Made by a program: the position numbers and the translations under genes | Shown: in pieces, positions 19,201 to 27,152 of the stretch | Position numbering within the stretch: position 1 is the first letter of the stretch | How the letters are laid out: the number at the start of each line of letters is the position of its first letter | Origin: Pycnococcus provasolii | Lineage: Eukaryota; Chlorophyta; Pseudoscourfieldiophyceae; Pseudoscourfieldiales | Reading direction: 5' to 3' | DNA: 64,000 bases | Assembly (NCBI GenBank): GCA_049487715.1 | Contig: CP150558.1 | Span: 62,001 to 126,000 of the forward strand | The notes under the pieces: generated by a model | The model's database searches: none | What the model was told of the DNA's origin: nothing | What the model saw: the letters and a program-made list of their open reading frames with translations, nothing else

Positions 19201-20284
19201 GGCTGTAGTTCTCCATCCCTGGGCAAAATCCGTCTAGACGCAGGCGTTCGATGTCTTCGCTGACGCGCTTTTCGAGGCGATCCGCGACGTCGAACCGAAA
19301 CATCTTTTCGAAATGCCTTCTCTGTGTTTCCATCTCCTGTCGAATTGCCTCGCATGCGGCTTGCAGCTGTTCCGGCTGAGTGACAAAGTGGCGTGCGGGA
19401 TAGATGACAGCAGCGGCTCGCTCTTCGCCCGTGCTGTCGTCGTCTTGCGGTATTGTTGTGACTGACTTGACGAAGCCGTCGTCGCTGAGCTCGATATTTA
19501 GCGGCGTATCCTCGTGTGGTGGCCAGATGCGCAGGCGTCGCTCGTTCACCTCATACTGACCCTGTTCCAGCGGTTTTCTTTGCGTCAACCCGCTTCGATC
19601 TTCGTACTGGATGTGGTTCAGCTTTGCGAGAAGGTCCTGTGCGTTGACTTCGTCGCCCACACACAGATGAAGTCTTGCGTTCAAGTACGAGTCAGGCATG
19701 CCCAAGCCGTAGAGGCAGCTGACGGACGAAACGACGACGACGTCACGGCGGTCAAGCAGGCTGGCAGTTGCACGATGTCTCAGTGCGTCGAGCGTCTTGT
19801 CGATGGTAGACTGTTTTTCGATGTACGTGTCCTGCGACGGCATGAACGCCTCCGGTCTGTAGTACGCATAATACGAAACGAAATACTCGACGCGGTTGTT
19901 TGGCAGGTAGAATCGCAGTTCGCGTGCAAGCTGCGCGGCGAGCGTCTTGTTGGCGCACAGCACGAGCGCGGGTTTGTTAAGTTTTTCTAGGATGGCTGCC
20001 ATGCAGAACGTCTTTCCCGTTCCCGTTGCTCCTCTTAACAATACGTCCGTTTGTCCCGCCTTGAGCGCGTCGGAGCACGCCTTGATGGCCCCGGGCTGGT
20101 CACCTTGCGGCGGGAACGGCGCGGACAGCTGAAAGTCGAATGATGACGACGACGACGACGGTGCGGATTCATTCGTGTGGGTGGAATGTGTGGAGGAGGA
20201 GCTGCTAGCAAACAAGCGAGAGACTGATCTGATATGATTGAAAGGAGGAGAGAGTGCGAAGTCCTGAAGAATGCGCACGGCCAT
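16283..20284 (-). CDS. UvrB-UvrC fusion, organelle-type nucleotide excision repair
   Basis: 1333 residues from the ATG at 20282-20284. Residues 1-48 are Ser/Thr-rich with few acids, fitting a plastid or mitochondrial presequence. UvrB part (about 50-700): P-loop GATGTGKTF at 85-93, the beta-hairpin region YYAYYRPEAFMPSQDTYIEK (the usual Asp after YY is Ala), VVVSSVSCLYGLG, DESHVTVPQ, SATPG, helicase motifs LVTTLTQRDSEDL and LLREGLDLPEV, and QTVGRAARH. The UvrB C-terminal UVR helix is not obvious. UvrC part (about 765-1333): GIY-YIG nuclease (GVYTWRAEDG, then LYVGKANNLRSR) near 778-800, a degenerate UVR segment, then the RNase H-like 5' nuclease with EALDISHTGGS near 1160, LPDVLLVDGGRGQL near 1231 and RDEAHGYA near 1305. 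It stops about 15 residues after HRRVRTKD, so the usual tandem HhH domain of UvrC is missing. One polypeptide would supply damage verification and both incisions; UvrA must be encoded elsewhere. Confidence 0.93.
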   Translation of the reverse strand: MAVRILQDFALSPPFNHIRSVSRLFASSSSSTHSTHTNESAPSSSSSSFDFQLSAPFPPQGDQPGAIKACSDALKAGQTDVLLRGATGTGKTFCMAAILEKLNKPALVLCANKTLAAQLARELRFYLPNNRVEYFVSYYAYYRPEAFMPSQDTYIEKQSTIDKTLDALRHRATASLLDRRDVVVVSSVSCLYGLGMPDSYLNARLHLCVGDEVNAQDLLAKLNHIQYEDRSGLTQRKPLEQGQYEVNERRLRIWPPHEDTPLNIELSDDGFVKSVTTIPQDDDSTGEERAAAVIYPARHFVTQPEQLQAACEAIRQEMETQRRHFEKMFRFDVADRLEKRVSEDIERLRLDGFCPGMENYSRHLAGRKPGDAPATLVDYMAHAGEMRGGIEAAEQQQPTTPPNPRDWLLIVDESHVTVPQVGTMFAADRSRKHTLIEHGYRLPSALDNRPLRASEFWQRVPQTLYVSATPGDGEVARCKDAAVRLKRSGGPAAPFVDMVIRPTGVLDPIIDVVPKEGKYLETHLFETIRSRAAMGQRSLVTTLTQRDSEDLSELLKSRNINAEFLHCKKTAVERADVLSKLQNGEIDVVVGVNLLREGLDLPEVSFVGILDADKQGFLRSYRSLIQTVGRAARHIDGRAALYANKITPAMAEVLKETERRRKLQMAYNTRFGVIPRSTRNVGSSDSLFELRKEELERVAEMKRRMRGEDAEPYYQPGDVSSDSAQNNVVAISFDEETAGEHETTAPLDSPDAMTPEDRRRIAALRLAVTRLPQDAGVYTWRAEDGTVLYVGKANNLRSRCASYLRAAVRKDHYSLSPYERKTKAMMSHAVSLDHHVCPEGPAQALLTEWRMVEQLQPMYNVRLKDNKGAYPYIAVSTSDDLPQVFVSYRPSSSGRQAVFGPYMDYGAAKRLVSTINQVYQLRTTLFAHRYGDTQDLVSYRRDRIDGGAMLVLQGNVAQAAEQLRLRGENEAALQLEDDLAKVDMPTDDKLTPIGDVDIVAAKRAENGTAAIQIMQLRRGAVIGRLVHFVTSNGNDVDVDLPEAMRLVVESHYLRNGAAVPSAIVTAGYAVADAEELEMSLASKNDDGEGDDVQRPFRLIALTNEDLGEDEDMQAAAAMAVRNLEGVVEDRARSEERAHKALEDLRRVLKAGSRSIRRIEALDISHTGGSGTVGSCVTFVDGQPMPSYHRTFSLGDTPGGDDYLALKESVSRRLARRSGARNALPDVLLVDGGRGQLSAVLEEVDRAGLGEEIIVLALAKRMEEVFMRDDDSGEVSLVAGGSDADLNRPALLLLRHLRDEAHGYANSRHRRVRTKDMFGGLATATSAKQRKQKL

Positions 20285-20296
20285 ATCCAAAGGCTA

Positions 20297-20308
20297 CCCT
20301 AACCCTAG
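20297..20308 (+). repeat. Short telomere-like repeat
   Basis: Two hexamers (CCCTAACCCTAG) lie 13 bp upstream of the UvrBC start codon, inside its probable 5' UTR. Confidence 0.7.
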
Positions 20309-20978
20309 CCATATCCAAACGAGACGCAGAAGATGATGAAGATGATGATGAAGAAGAAGCACATGTTTTTAACACCATTGTCACAACATGCGCATGCATG
20401 AACAACAAAAACAAAAACAAAAACAAAACAATGTGCTTGTTTGTTGATCGGAATGCGGGGAATGACGACGACGTGGCTGCTTGGGCCATTCCTCCAGGGA
20501 ATTACGACCTCAGACGGATCCCCGCACGGTAGTTTTCCGACGGTTTTTCCGATTTCCTCCCGGGCCCACTCTCCCCTCCTCCGGGCCCGGGCCCCGGGCC
20601 CCCGTGGCCGGTGCGTCTGTCTCCGTCCGGCAGACCTGTGCGGTGACTGGTGAGGACTCCTTGGGAGGATGCGCTGGCTGTCCGGGAGCGTGAACGGTAC
20701 GAGCGGCAAACTAACCGCCCTTGCTGCTGTCGTGTTCAGCAGTGGGGAGTTTGGTTTTGCATGGCGTAACGTCGTGCTGGTTCCATGATACGTACGTCTT
20801 AGCTGCGCAAAGTTTCCTCGGTGAGCGCGATGTCGACCTTGCGGAGAGCGTAGTCAGTTACGACTTAAGGCACTCCGCCAGCAATGGGCCTAGTCAGTTA
20901 CGACTTATGATCCACCGCCAGGTAGACGAGGCAACTTGGAGAATGGCGGAGGATGTGGGAAGGGTGCAATGCATCTCG

Positions 20979-21048
20979 AAACGTAGACGTTCCCTCACGG
21001 TGAGGGAACGTCTACGTTTTTCAAAAACGTCTTCGTTTTTCAAAAACG
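20979..21048. repeat. Cluster of three perfect palindromes
   Basis: A 41-bp inverted repeat occupies 20979-21019: two 20-nt arms (left arm AAACGTAGACGTTCCCTCAC) around a single G. It is followed at once by two copies of the 15-bp palindrome CGTTTTTCAAAAACG at 21015-21029 and 21034-21048, the first sharing bases with the large one. No ORF, TA-type target duplication or terminator context explains it. Confidence 0.9.
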
Positions 21049-21555
21049 AATTAGGGTCGGAATCAATTGATCGACAACCGCTAAGTACATCCACATGAAG
21101 CCCACTATGGTACGAAGGGATGTCCCCTTTCGGAAGCGCATTGCGCCCCACGTAGTCTCACCCAAGAAAATGGGAGACGAAACGTGACACGCCGTCCCAC
21201 CCAGGTCGTGGCGAGCTGCGGCGGAGGACGAGTGTCGGCCGGGAACGTGTTGTTGGATGCACGTCATGCACGAGTGTTGATGTCCCCACGCGAGGGAGAC
21301 GTCGGGAAATGTGTGCCGCCATTGCAATATTGCATTCGGCTCGAGCGGGATCCCGAGCGGGATCCCGAGGGGGATCTGGACAGGGAAAACTGATCTATTA
21401 CGGATCCCCGGCACAGGACATCCTCCCCGGGCGCGGCGACGACATCCATCCCCCGCTCACTCATTTTCCCATCGCATCGCATCGCGTCGCGTCATCTTCT
21501 CGCGCTTACCTTACCTTTATTTTACCTTGTTTTATTTTTGTTAGAGGATACAGCA

Positions 21556-21828
21556 ATGCCGAACCCTTCCGTGTACCAGGTGGACTTCTGCCGCAACTGA
21601 GACGGGGGCATGCAGGAGTTCAACGCCGCGAAAGCCGCGATCCTGCAAGTGCACCCAGACGCCAAGGTGATGGACAACATCATGGACTCGTACCCCATCA
21701 AGGTCACCGTCAAAAACGTTGTCACGGGGCAAATCGTGTGGACGGGAAGGCAGCAGGAACTATTCGGCAAAAACGGACGACCCGCGCAAAAGGTTATCGT
21801 TGCAAACCTCAAGAAGGAAGCGGCGTGA
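21556..21828 (+). CDS. SelH-like (Rdx family) selenoprotein with in-frame UGA
   Basis: 90 residues if the TGA at 21598-21600 is read as selenocysteine (U15). From the ATG at 21556 the protein opens MPNPSVYQVDFCRNU and continues in the same frame past the TGA (…EFNAAKAAILQVHPDAKV…), ending at a TGA at 21826-21828. A CxxU redox motif (C12, U15) directly after the first beta strand is the hallmark of the thioredoxin-fold Rdx family (SelW, SelH, SelT, SelV). The later VTVKN…GQIVWTG and C-terminal KVIVANLKK resemble SelH (…LWTG…ELKK) more than SelW. Vertebrate SelH is a nuclear redox protein with a basic N-terminus; this one lacks such an extension, so location is open. A SECIS element lies 128 nt past the stop. 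Without Sec insertion the product would be a useless 14-mer, so the SECIS is what makes this a gene. The true stop is also UGA, which is unusual. Confidence 0.85.
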
Positions 21829-21955
21829 GAACCAAACACGCACGGAGAAGAAGGTGTGCTCGAAACTCTGAGCAAAACCTCCTCATCACGCGAGAAAGTA
21901 CAGCAAAAAAAATATAGAGAATGATTGTTCGTGTTTCGTTGCAGATTGTATTCCC

Positions 21956-22011
21956 GTGACGGCGAGCCCAGTAAAACCTATGCTCTACATAGGTGGGTGG
22001 CGACGCCTGAT
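21956..22011 (+). promoter_or_regulatory. SECIS element, form 2
   Basis: 3' UTR stem-loop directing Sec insertion in the gene at 21556. The SECIS core is GTGA at 21956-21959 opposite TGAT at 22008-22011. Helix II pairs GGCG (21961-21964) with CGCC (22004-22007) and GCCCA (21966-21970) with TGGGT (21994-21998, one G-U). The unpaired AAAA at 21973-21976 comes 13 nt after the GTGA, as required. The apical mini-stem CCTATG/CATAGG (21977-21982 with 21988-21993, 5-nt loop) makes it form 2. All diagnostic elements and spacings are visible by eye; folding energy was not calculated. Confidence 0.88.
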
Positions 22012-22117
22012 TAACAACAAACAACGACGACAAAACGACCACAAACAACCTTGTTATGTAATCCTGTGATTATCACATTCAGCACACACTCTTAAATTCA
22101 AACGTTGTATGGTAGTG

Positions 22118-25100
22118 TTACAAATACAAGCTCGGCGCAAACGCAATCCCCCTTTGCACCTTCGCACTCGCCTCAAACATTGTCGAGCTCAAGTCGGAGT
22201 TGCCAACAGCCTCAAGCGCCTCGCCGAGCTGACGCAGCAAATCATCCAGACGGCGAATGCAGCGAACGAACGAACCTTCCTGGGCAACGCCCTTGGACGA
22301 TGGGCCTGTTGCCAGTCCAAAGAGACGCATCACCTCGCCAAAGTCCGAACCACTCGCCCACGCGTGAACAGCCTCCATCAAACCGCATCCAAAGCTCTGC
22401 ACGTACGCGGTGGAGGCTGCCGCGCCTCCAATCGCCGCGGCGCCGTCACCCACGAGACCTGTCGTGTTCTCAGCCACGCGGCATCTCTGAGCAAGTTCCG
22501 CCACAGCGCGCGCCGTGCGTGTCACCACCTCGTAGTGCGCGCGCAAGTCCTCGCGAAGGCGCGGAACGGGCGCGGCGCCTGGCGCAGACGACGGGCCGCC
22601 ACTGCCGCCAGCTGATGCACCGCCACCGTTGCTACTTCGCTGATCCTGATTGCTCGAGGAAGGATCCCTCCAAACCAAACAGCTCAGAATCGCCGCGACG
22701 CTGGGCGCGTCGAGCGTGCCCAAATAACCAGCGTAGCAAAGTTCCGTCGCAAGCAGTTCGTCGCCGGCGGTTATGCCGCACGCGACGTGCCCCTTCGACG
22801 TCACGACAGAGCGAGAGTCGACATCCAGCATGCCAAGCTCCGCGAGCACCTCCTTGCGTGCCGCCACCTCGCGCTGAAATACGCTCGGCACGCTCGCCGC
22901 AAGAACGTTGCTTGCGGACAACTCATCCTCCGACGTTCCCATGCGAATGCGCGACGCAACCTCGCGGTGAGCAAGCGAGCAGCGAAGCAGAGCACGCCGC
23001 GATCGCGCCTTCTCCAGCCTGGCGGCTGCGCTCGCCTTGCTCGTGGGATCGCGCAGCTCCGCGGCAAACGTGCTCGCGTGCAGCGCGGCGACCGCGTCGG
23101 CGTGGCGCTTCGAAGCCTTGGCAAAGGTTGCGGATTTGACGCCCATATCCTTGACGGGATGAAGCCGAGGCACGCCGTCGCAGCTCGTGCCCGAGAGAAT
23201 GGCGTCCAGCGTGTCATTTCCGTCCGTCGACTCGAGGCCCTCGCTCGCGCGCAGACGCTTGCGCGCCTCCGCCTGGGCCATCCAAGCAAACCGCCGATGC
23301 TTCTCGTGCCGGAAGTCGTCGCCTAGATTCAGCTGAATTGCTGTGATGGACACGACGTGATACAACCTGCGCTTCACCGGCGGTGCGCACGACGTGAGAA
23401 GATCCACCGTGCCAGACTCAGGATCTGCGCTCGTCACCACAGCCCAATGGCATCGTGGTCCTGAGAACACTGGTCCTCCTGATGATGACACCAGATTCGT
23501 GGGAATGGCAGGCAAGGCTTGCATCGCTCGCATGCGCGTGGCGCTCGTGGACGTCGCCTCCTCGAGCGCCATGGCGTCGTCCCAAATGCTATCGCCACGG
23601 CTGCCGGCAGCCGCGTCACCGCCACCGCCACCGCCACCGCCACCACCACCAGCAGCGGCGGCGGAAGAGAGGCGCATCTCGTCCAGCCACCTGCGAAGTC
23701 GCCGCTCCGCCAGCGCAAGCTCGGCATCCGTCAGCGGTGTCACCGGCGACAGAAAGAGCTGCTGATCGTCGTGCCGATCGTCCTCGGAGTCCTGCTCTGC
23801 TAAAATCTGCACGACGCGACCCGACTGCAGAAATGGGAAGCACAGATCGTGCGTACGCACGATGTCAAGTAAGTCCGAGCGCTTCGCCGCGACAGCATCC
23901 AGCATATCCAAATATGCGTCGGCATCTGGGGCTGAGACACCCTCGGCACGCGCCTGCGACGCATACAGGCGGCTCATGGCGGAGTGAAATCGAGATTCCA
24001 CGGTGCACTCGTAGTGCTTGAACGTGCGCTTCAGCAGGCTGTCCACCTCGTCCTTGCCACTTTGGCTGGATCGCATGAGGCACAGCAGGCTTGCGTACGA
24101 CAGCCGGTACTGCGAGTGAACAGGTTCCGTGCGACCGCTCACGATCGTCTTGATGTCGCTGGGATCCACCGACGGCTTCTTCCCAGCCCCGGCGCCGGCG
24201 CCGGCGGCACCGCCGCCCTTGGGCGGCTGCATCATCATGATGACGGTTCCCTTCGCGTCTAGTCCACGCCTTCCCGCGCGACCCGCCATCTGCGTGTATT
24301 CGCCAACGCTGATGTTGCGGTACGTCACGCCGTCGAATTTTCGAAATCCGCTGAACACCACCGTCTTTGTTGGCATGTTCAGCCCGATCGCAAACGTCTC
24401 GGTGGCGAACAGAACCTTGATGAGATTTTCCTGAAACAGCAGCTCGACCACCTCGCGGATCAGTGGGAGCATGCCGCTGTGATGCACGGCAATGCCGCGA
24501 AGCAGCATGGGTAGCATGCCAGAGACGTGCGGAAGCCTTTTGTCCTCGTCGGATAGACTTGCGATCGCATTCTCGAAGATGCTCTTGATGAGCTCCTGCG
24601 CCTCGTTCCCAGCCTTGGCTGCGAGCTGCTGCTGCTTGGAGTGTCGCGCGAGCCCGTCGCCGCGGAGCAGGTTCATCTCCGAGAGCTGCTGCGCGAGCGC
24701 CTCCGTCTGCCGCTTGCTGAATGTGAACACGACGACGGGGTTGAAGCTTCGCGCGATGACTGTGCGCACCACCTTCTGGATGTCGGAGCTGCCACCCCGA
24801 TCGCCGCGATCGACGCCGTCGCCGCTAGCCGCGAGCGCGCGGCTCGCCTTGTCGAACGCGTCGTCTCGAAATCGCCCGCCAACGGCGTCGCCTTCGTCCT
24901 TGATTAAGAAGAGCCCGTCGGCGCCGGAGGGGTACACGTAGTGCATGAGCGGCGTCGGTCTTTTGTCCGTCCACACGATGTGCGTTGGCTGATTTCGGAT
25001 GCACGCCACCCAGTGCGCGAGACGGCTTGCATTTGGCACGGTGGCTGAGAGCATGACGGGCGTCGCGTCGTTGGGCGAGATGGCGAGCGCCTCCTCCCAG

Positions 25101-25834
25101 ACGTGTCCTCTGTCGGCGTCTCTTATGTAGTGCACCTCGTCGTAGACGACCCACGCGATTTCTCTCGTGGCATCCGCCTTGCGGTACAGCATGCTCCTGT
25201 ACACTTCCGTGGTTGCGACAAGAATCGGCGCGTCTCCGTTGACGACGGCGTCGCCCGTGAGCAGTCCAACGTTCGCGTCCCCGAAAGCCGCGGAGAGTTC
25301 CCTGAACTTCTGGTTTGAGAGCGCCTTGAGTGGTGACGTGTATATGAGTCGTTGGTGGTTTGCGAGCGCCATGGCGACGGCATATTCCGCGACGGCTGTT
25401 TTTCCCGCGGACGTGTGTGCGCACACGAGTACACACTGTCTTGTATGCAGCAGTGCGATCGCCCTTCTTTGAAATCCGTCCAAGGGGAATGCGTACGTGC
25501 GAGCCGGTTTGTGCGGGAAAGGAACAGAAAGCGGTCCTTGGACTGCAGATGGTGACTCTGGCGTGACAACAAAGTGTCTGAAGTTTGACGACGACGACCA
25601 CGTAGAGACCAAGTTTGATGAGGCGTCAGCATCAACACCTTCTTCGACCACACCTTCTTCCACACCTTCGACGACGACGAGGGAAGAAGCCTTATGAGCA
25701 TTATTGTCCTTCTCAGCGTCCTCCTCCTCCTGCAAGACCACAACCTCCTCCAAAGCGTCCTCAGCGTCCTCATCCTCATCCCCATGATCAAGCCCAACAA
25801 CATCGTCGGCGTGTTTTCGTTTCTTAGGCGACAT
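22118..25834 (-). CDS. MTR4-type exosome RNA helicase
   Basis: 1238 residues from the ATG at 25832-25834 (MSPKKRKHADDVV), whose PKKRK is a textbook nuclear localisation signal. An open frame 23 codons longer is hydrophobic and ignored. Ski2-like helicase order: an acidic N-terminus; Q-motif-like FPLDGFQRRAI; Walker A AHTSAGKT near 145; TSPLKALSNQKFREL; DEVH box near 233 (YDEVHYIRD); SAT motif near 263; then RPTPLMHYVYPSGADGLF, which resembles MTR4 rather than Ski2. C-terminal helicase motifs include VVFTFSKRQTEAL, IAVHHSGMLPLIREV, LFATETFAIGLNMP and QMAGRAGRRGLD. It is followed by the arch/KOW region and the DSHCT domain ending …AFAPSLYL. MTR4 is the 3'-5' helicase of TRAMP-like complexes and feeds RNA to the nuclear exosome. 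Gly/Ala runs coded by GCC/GGC repeats interrupt the arch region. Confidence 0.92.
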   Translation of the reverse strand: MSPKKRKHADDVVGLDHGDEDEDAEDALEEVVVLQEEEDAEKDNNAHKASSLVVVEGVEEGVVEEGVDADASSNLVSTWSSSSNFRHFVVTPESPSAVQGPLSVPFPHKPARTYAFPLDGFQRRAIALLHTRQCVLVCAHTSAGKTAVAEYAVAMALANHQRLIYTSPLKALSNQKFRELSAAFGDANVGLLTGDAVVNGDAPILVATTEVYRSMLYRKADATREIAWVVYDEVHYIRDADRGHVWEEALAISPNDATPVMLSATVPNASRLAHWVACIRNQPTHIVWTDKRPTPLMHYVYPSGADGLFLIKDEGDAVGGRFRDDAFDKASRALAASGDGVDRGDRGGSSDIQKVVRTVIARSFNPVVVFTFSKRQTEALAQQLSEMNLLRGDGLARHSKQQQLAAKAGNEAQELIKSIFENAIASLSDEDKRLPHVSGMLPMLLRGIAVHHSGMLPLIREVVELLFQENLIKVLFATETFAIGLNMPTKTVVFSGFRKFDGVTYRNISVGEYTQMAGRAGRRGLDAKGTVIMMMQPPKGGGAAGAGAGAGKKPSVDPSDIKTIVSGRTEPVHSQYRLSYASLLCLMRSSQSGKDEVDSLLKRTFKHYECTVESRFHSAMSRLYASQARAEGVSAPDADAYLDMLDAVAAKRSDLLDIVRTHDLCFPFLQSGRVVQILAEQDSEDDRHDDQQLFLSPVTPLTDAELALAERRLRRWLDEMRLSSAAAAGGGGGGGGGGGDAAAGSRGDSIWDDAMALEEATSTSATRMRAMQALPAIPTNLVSSSGGPVFSGPRCHWAVVTSADPESGTVDLLTSCAPPVKRRLYHVVSITAIQLNLGDDFRHEKHRRFAWMAQAEARKRLRASEGLESTDGNDTLDAILSGTSCDGVPRLHPVKDMGVKSATFAKASKRHADAVAALHASTFAAELRDPTSKASAAARLEKARSRRALLRCSLAHREVASRIRMGTSEDELSASNVLAASVPSVFQREVAARKEVLAELGMLDVDSRSVVTSKGHVACGITAGDELLATELCYAGYLGTLDAPSVAAILSCLVWRDPSSSNQDQRSSNGGGASAGGSGGPSSAPGAAPVPRLREDLRAHYEVVTRTARAVAELAQRCRVAENTTGLVGDGAAAIGGAAASTAYVQSFGCGLMEAVHAWASGSDFGEVMRLFGLATGPSSKGVAQEGSFVRCIRRLDDLLRQLGEALEAVGNSDLSSTMFEASAKVQRGIAFAPSLYL

Positions 25835-26121
25835 GGACAACAATAGGGGGAACAACAATAATAGGGGCAAAATGGCGGCGGCGAAACTCCTCCTAACCCC
25901 CAATTGAACTTTACATTCCTACTAACCCCGAACTTCACCTCCCCCAATTGCAAACCCCCAATTGAATCGACACGTTTCGTTTCGTTTAAGATTTCGTTTA
26001 GGGGTTTCATTTACCTTTAGGGGTTACAAGACTTGGGAAGGGGTGTTCCTCGGCGGCTCCTCCCGTTCCTCCCCTCCATCCCTCGGGAGCACTCGGGACA
26101 CGTTGTCATTCGTTCTTGTGC
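25835..26121. promoter_or_regulatory. Bidirectional promoter, MTR4 / HINT1-like
   Basis: 287 bp separate the divergent start codons. It contains two near-identical AACCCCCAATTGAA motifs (about 25898 and 25954) and telobox-like TAGGGGTTTCATTT and TTAGGGGTTAC (about 25998-26026). No TATA box is obvious. Confidence 0.45.
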
Positions 26122-26783
26122 ATGTTTTTGGCGCGCACTTTCTTGACAAGCCGTTGCATACCTATACCTAAAGCTCAAGGAAGCTTTCGTACCTTTCACA
26201 AGAAGCCTTCTCTTCCTTTTGCCCTCCCTCGCTCCTGGAAGACTCCACCTGGCACATCTTCTTCATCTTCTTTGAGTTTGAGGGGCTCTGTGCGTGCGAT
26301 GTCCGACGAACAGTCCAAGGCGCAAGAAGCGGCGGCGCTCGCGGACAGCGGCGCGCCGACCATCTTTGACAAGATTATCGCCAAGGAAATTCCGGCGGAC
26401 GTCGTGTACGAAGGTAAGTAAATGCGCATCGCACTGTCCCTCGCACGCACGACGCGTGGTACTCACACAACAACACTTATGACGACACGACAGATGACGT
26501 GTGTTTAGCTTTCCGCGACATCAGCAAGTTGGCTCCGACGCACGTGTTGGTCATTCCGAAGGTGCGAGGTAACTTGACGAGTTTGAGCAAGGCGGAGGAG
26601 AGCGACAAGGACACGCTCGGCCACTGCTTGGTGGTTGCGAACAAGGTTGCGAAGCAGGAGAACTTGGGCGAGGGTTACCGCGTCGTCGTGAATGTGGGTC
26701 CGAACGGGTGTCAGAGTGTTTACCACTTGCATTTGCACGTCATTGGTGGTGTTCAGTTGACGTGGCCTCCTGGCGTGCCCTAA
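26122..26783 (+). CDS. HINT1-like HIT-family hydrolase, one intron
   Basis: Two exons, 26122-26413 and 26494-26783, separated by an 80-bp GT-AG intron (GTAAGT donor, ACAG acceptor); splicing joins GAAG to ATGAC and yields …VVYEDDVCLAF. The product has the HINT/PKCI signature: FDKIIAKEIPADVVYEDD, LAFRDISKLAPTHVLVIPK, the His-triad QSVYHLHLHVIGG (HxHxH) and the closing WPPGVP. HINT1 hydrolyses AMP-lysine and AMP-N-phosphoramidates. Two starts are possible. The ATG at 26299 (MSDEQSKAQEA) gives the standard ~125-residue protein. The ATG at 26122 adds 59 residues rich in Arg/Lys/Ser with no acidic residue (MFLARTFLTSRCIPIPK…), an apparent organelle presequence, so dual targeting through two starts is possible. 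Confidence 0.9.
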
Positions 26784-27152
26784 CCAGACGAATAATAACA
26801 GAACGCACATGACAACATGACAACATGACAACATGAGACGTGGCGAGCAGCATGACGTGAGAAACCAGAAATACAAGGAATCTCATCAAATCAGGTTACG
26901 CATCATCCACTTTCGCACATGTACAGTTTGCATGGGAATCATTTCATTGGTCGCCATGTCCCCTATCCCCCGGCAGCCCGGGCTCGTCTAGCTACTTTAC
27001 GGTAGACAAAAACTAGCACCCTTGGGGATCCCCCGCAGAACTGCTCCTCTTTCCGACGGCTTTCGGGATCCCCTGGTCCTCTTAGGGTTGTGCGCTGCGC
27101 CCTGTGCCCTGTGCCGTCGACGTCTCTCATTTTCATTTCACGCACAACAAGT

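Larger units (their letters stand above)
20285..21555. other. Divergent intergenic region (UvrBC / selenoprotein)
   Basis: 1.27 kb without a convincing gene. It holds a short telomere-like run (20297), AAC/AAAAAC simple repeats near 20401-20428, the palindrome cluster at 20979-21048, a direct repeat of GTCAGTTACGACTTA (about 20850 and 20893), and a tandem GGGATCCCGAGC near 21345. A pyrimidine-rich stretch ending in TTAG at about 21500-21544 could be a 3' splice site, making the selenoprotein's 5' UTR spliced. Confidence 0.5.

Noticed and set aside
21610-21828. 72-residue ORF starting at the internal ATG 21610 as a stand-alone gene
   Set aside because: It lacks the first beta strand and redox motif of the fold; with the UGA read as Sec and the SECIS present, it is the 3' part of the selenoprotein.
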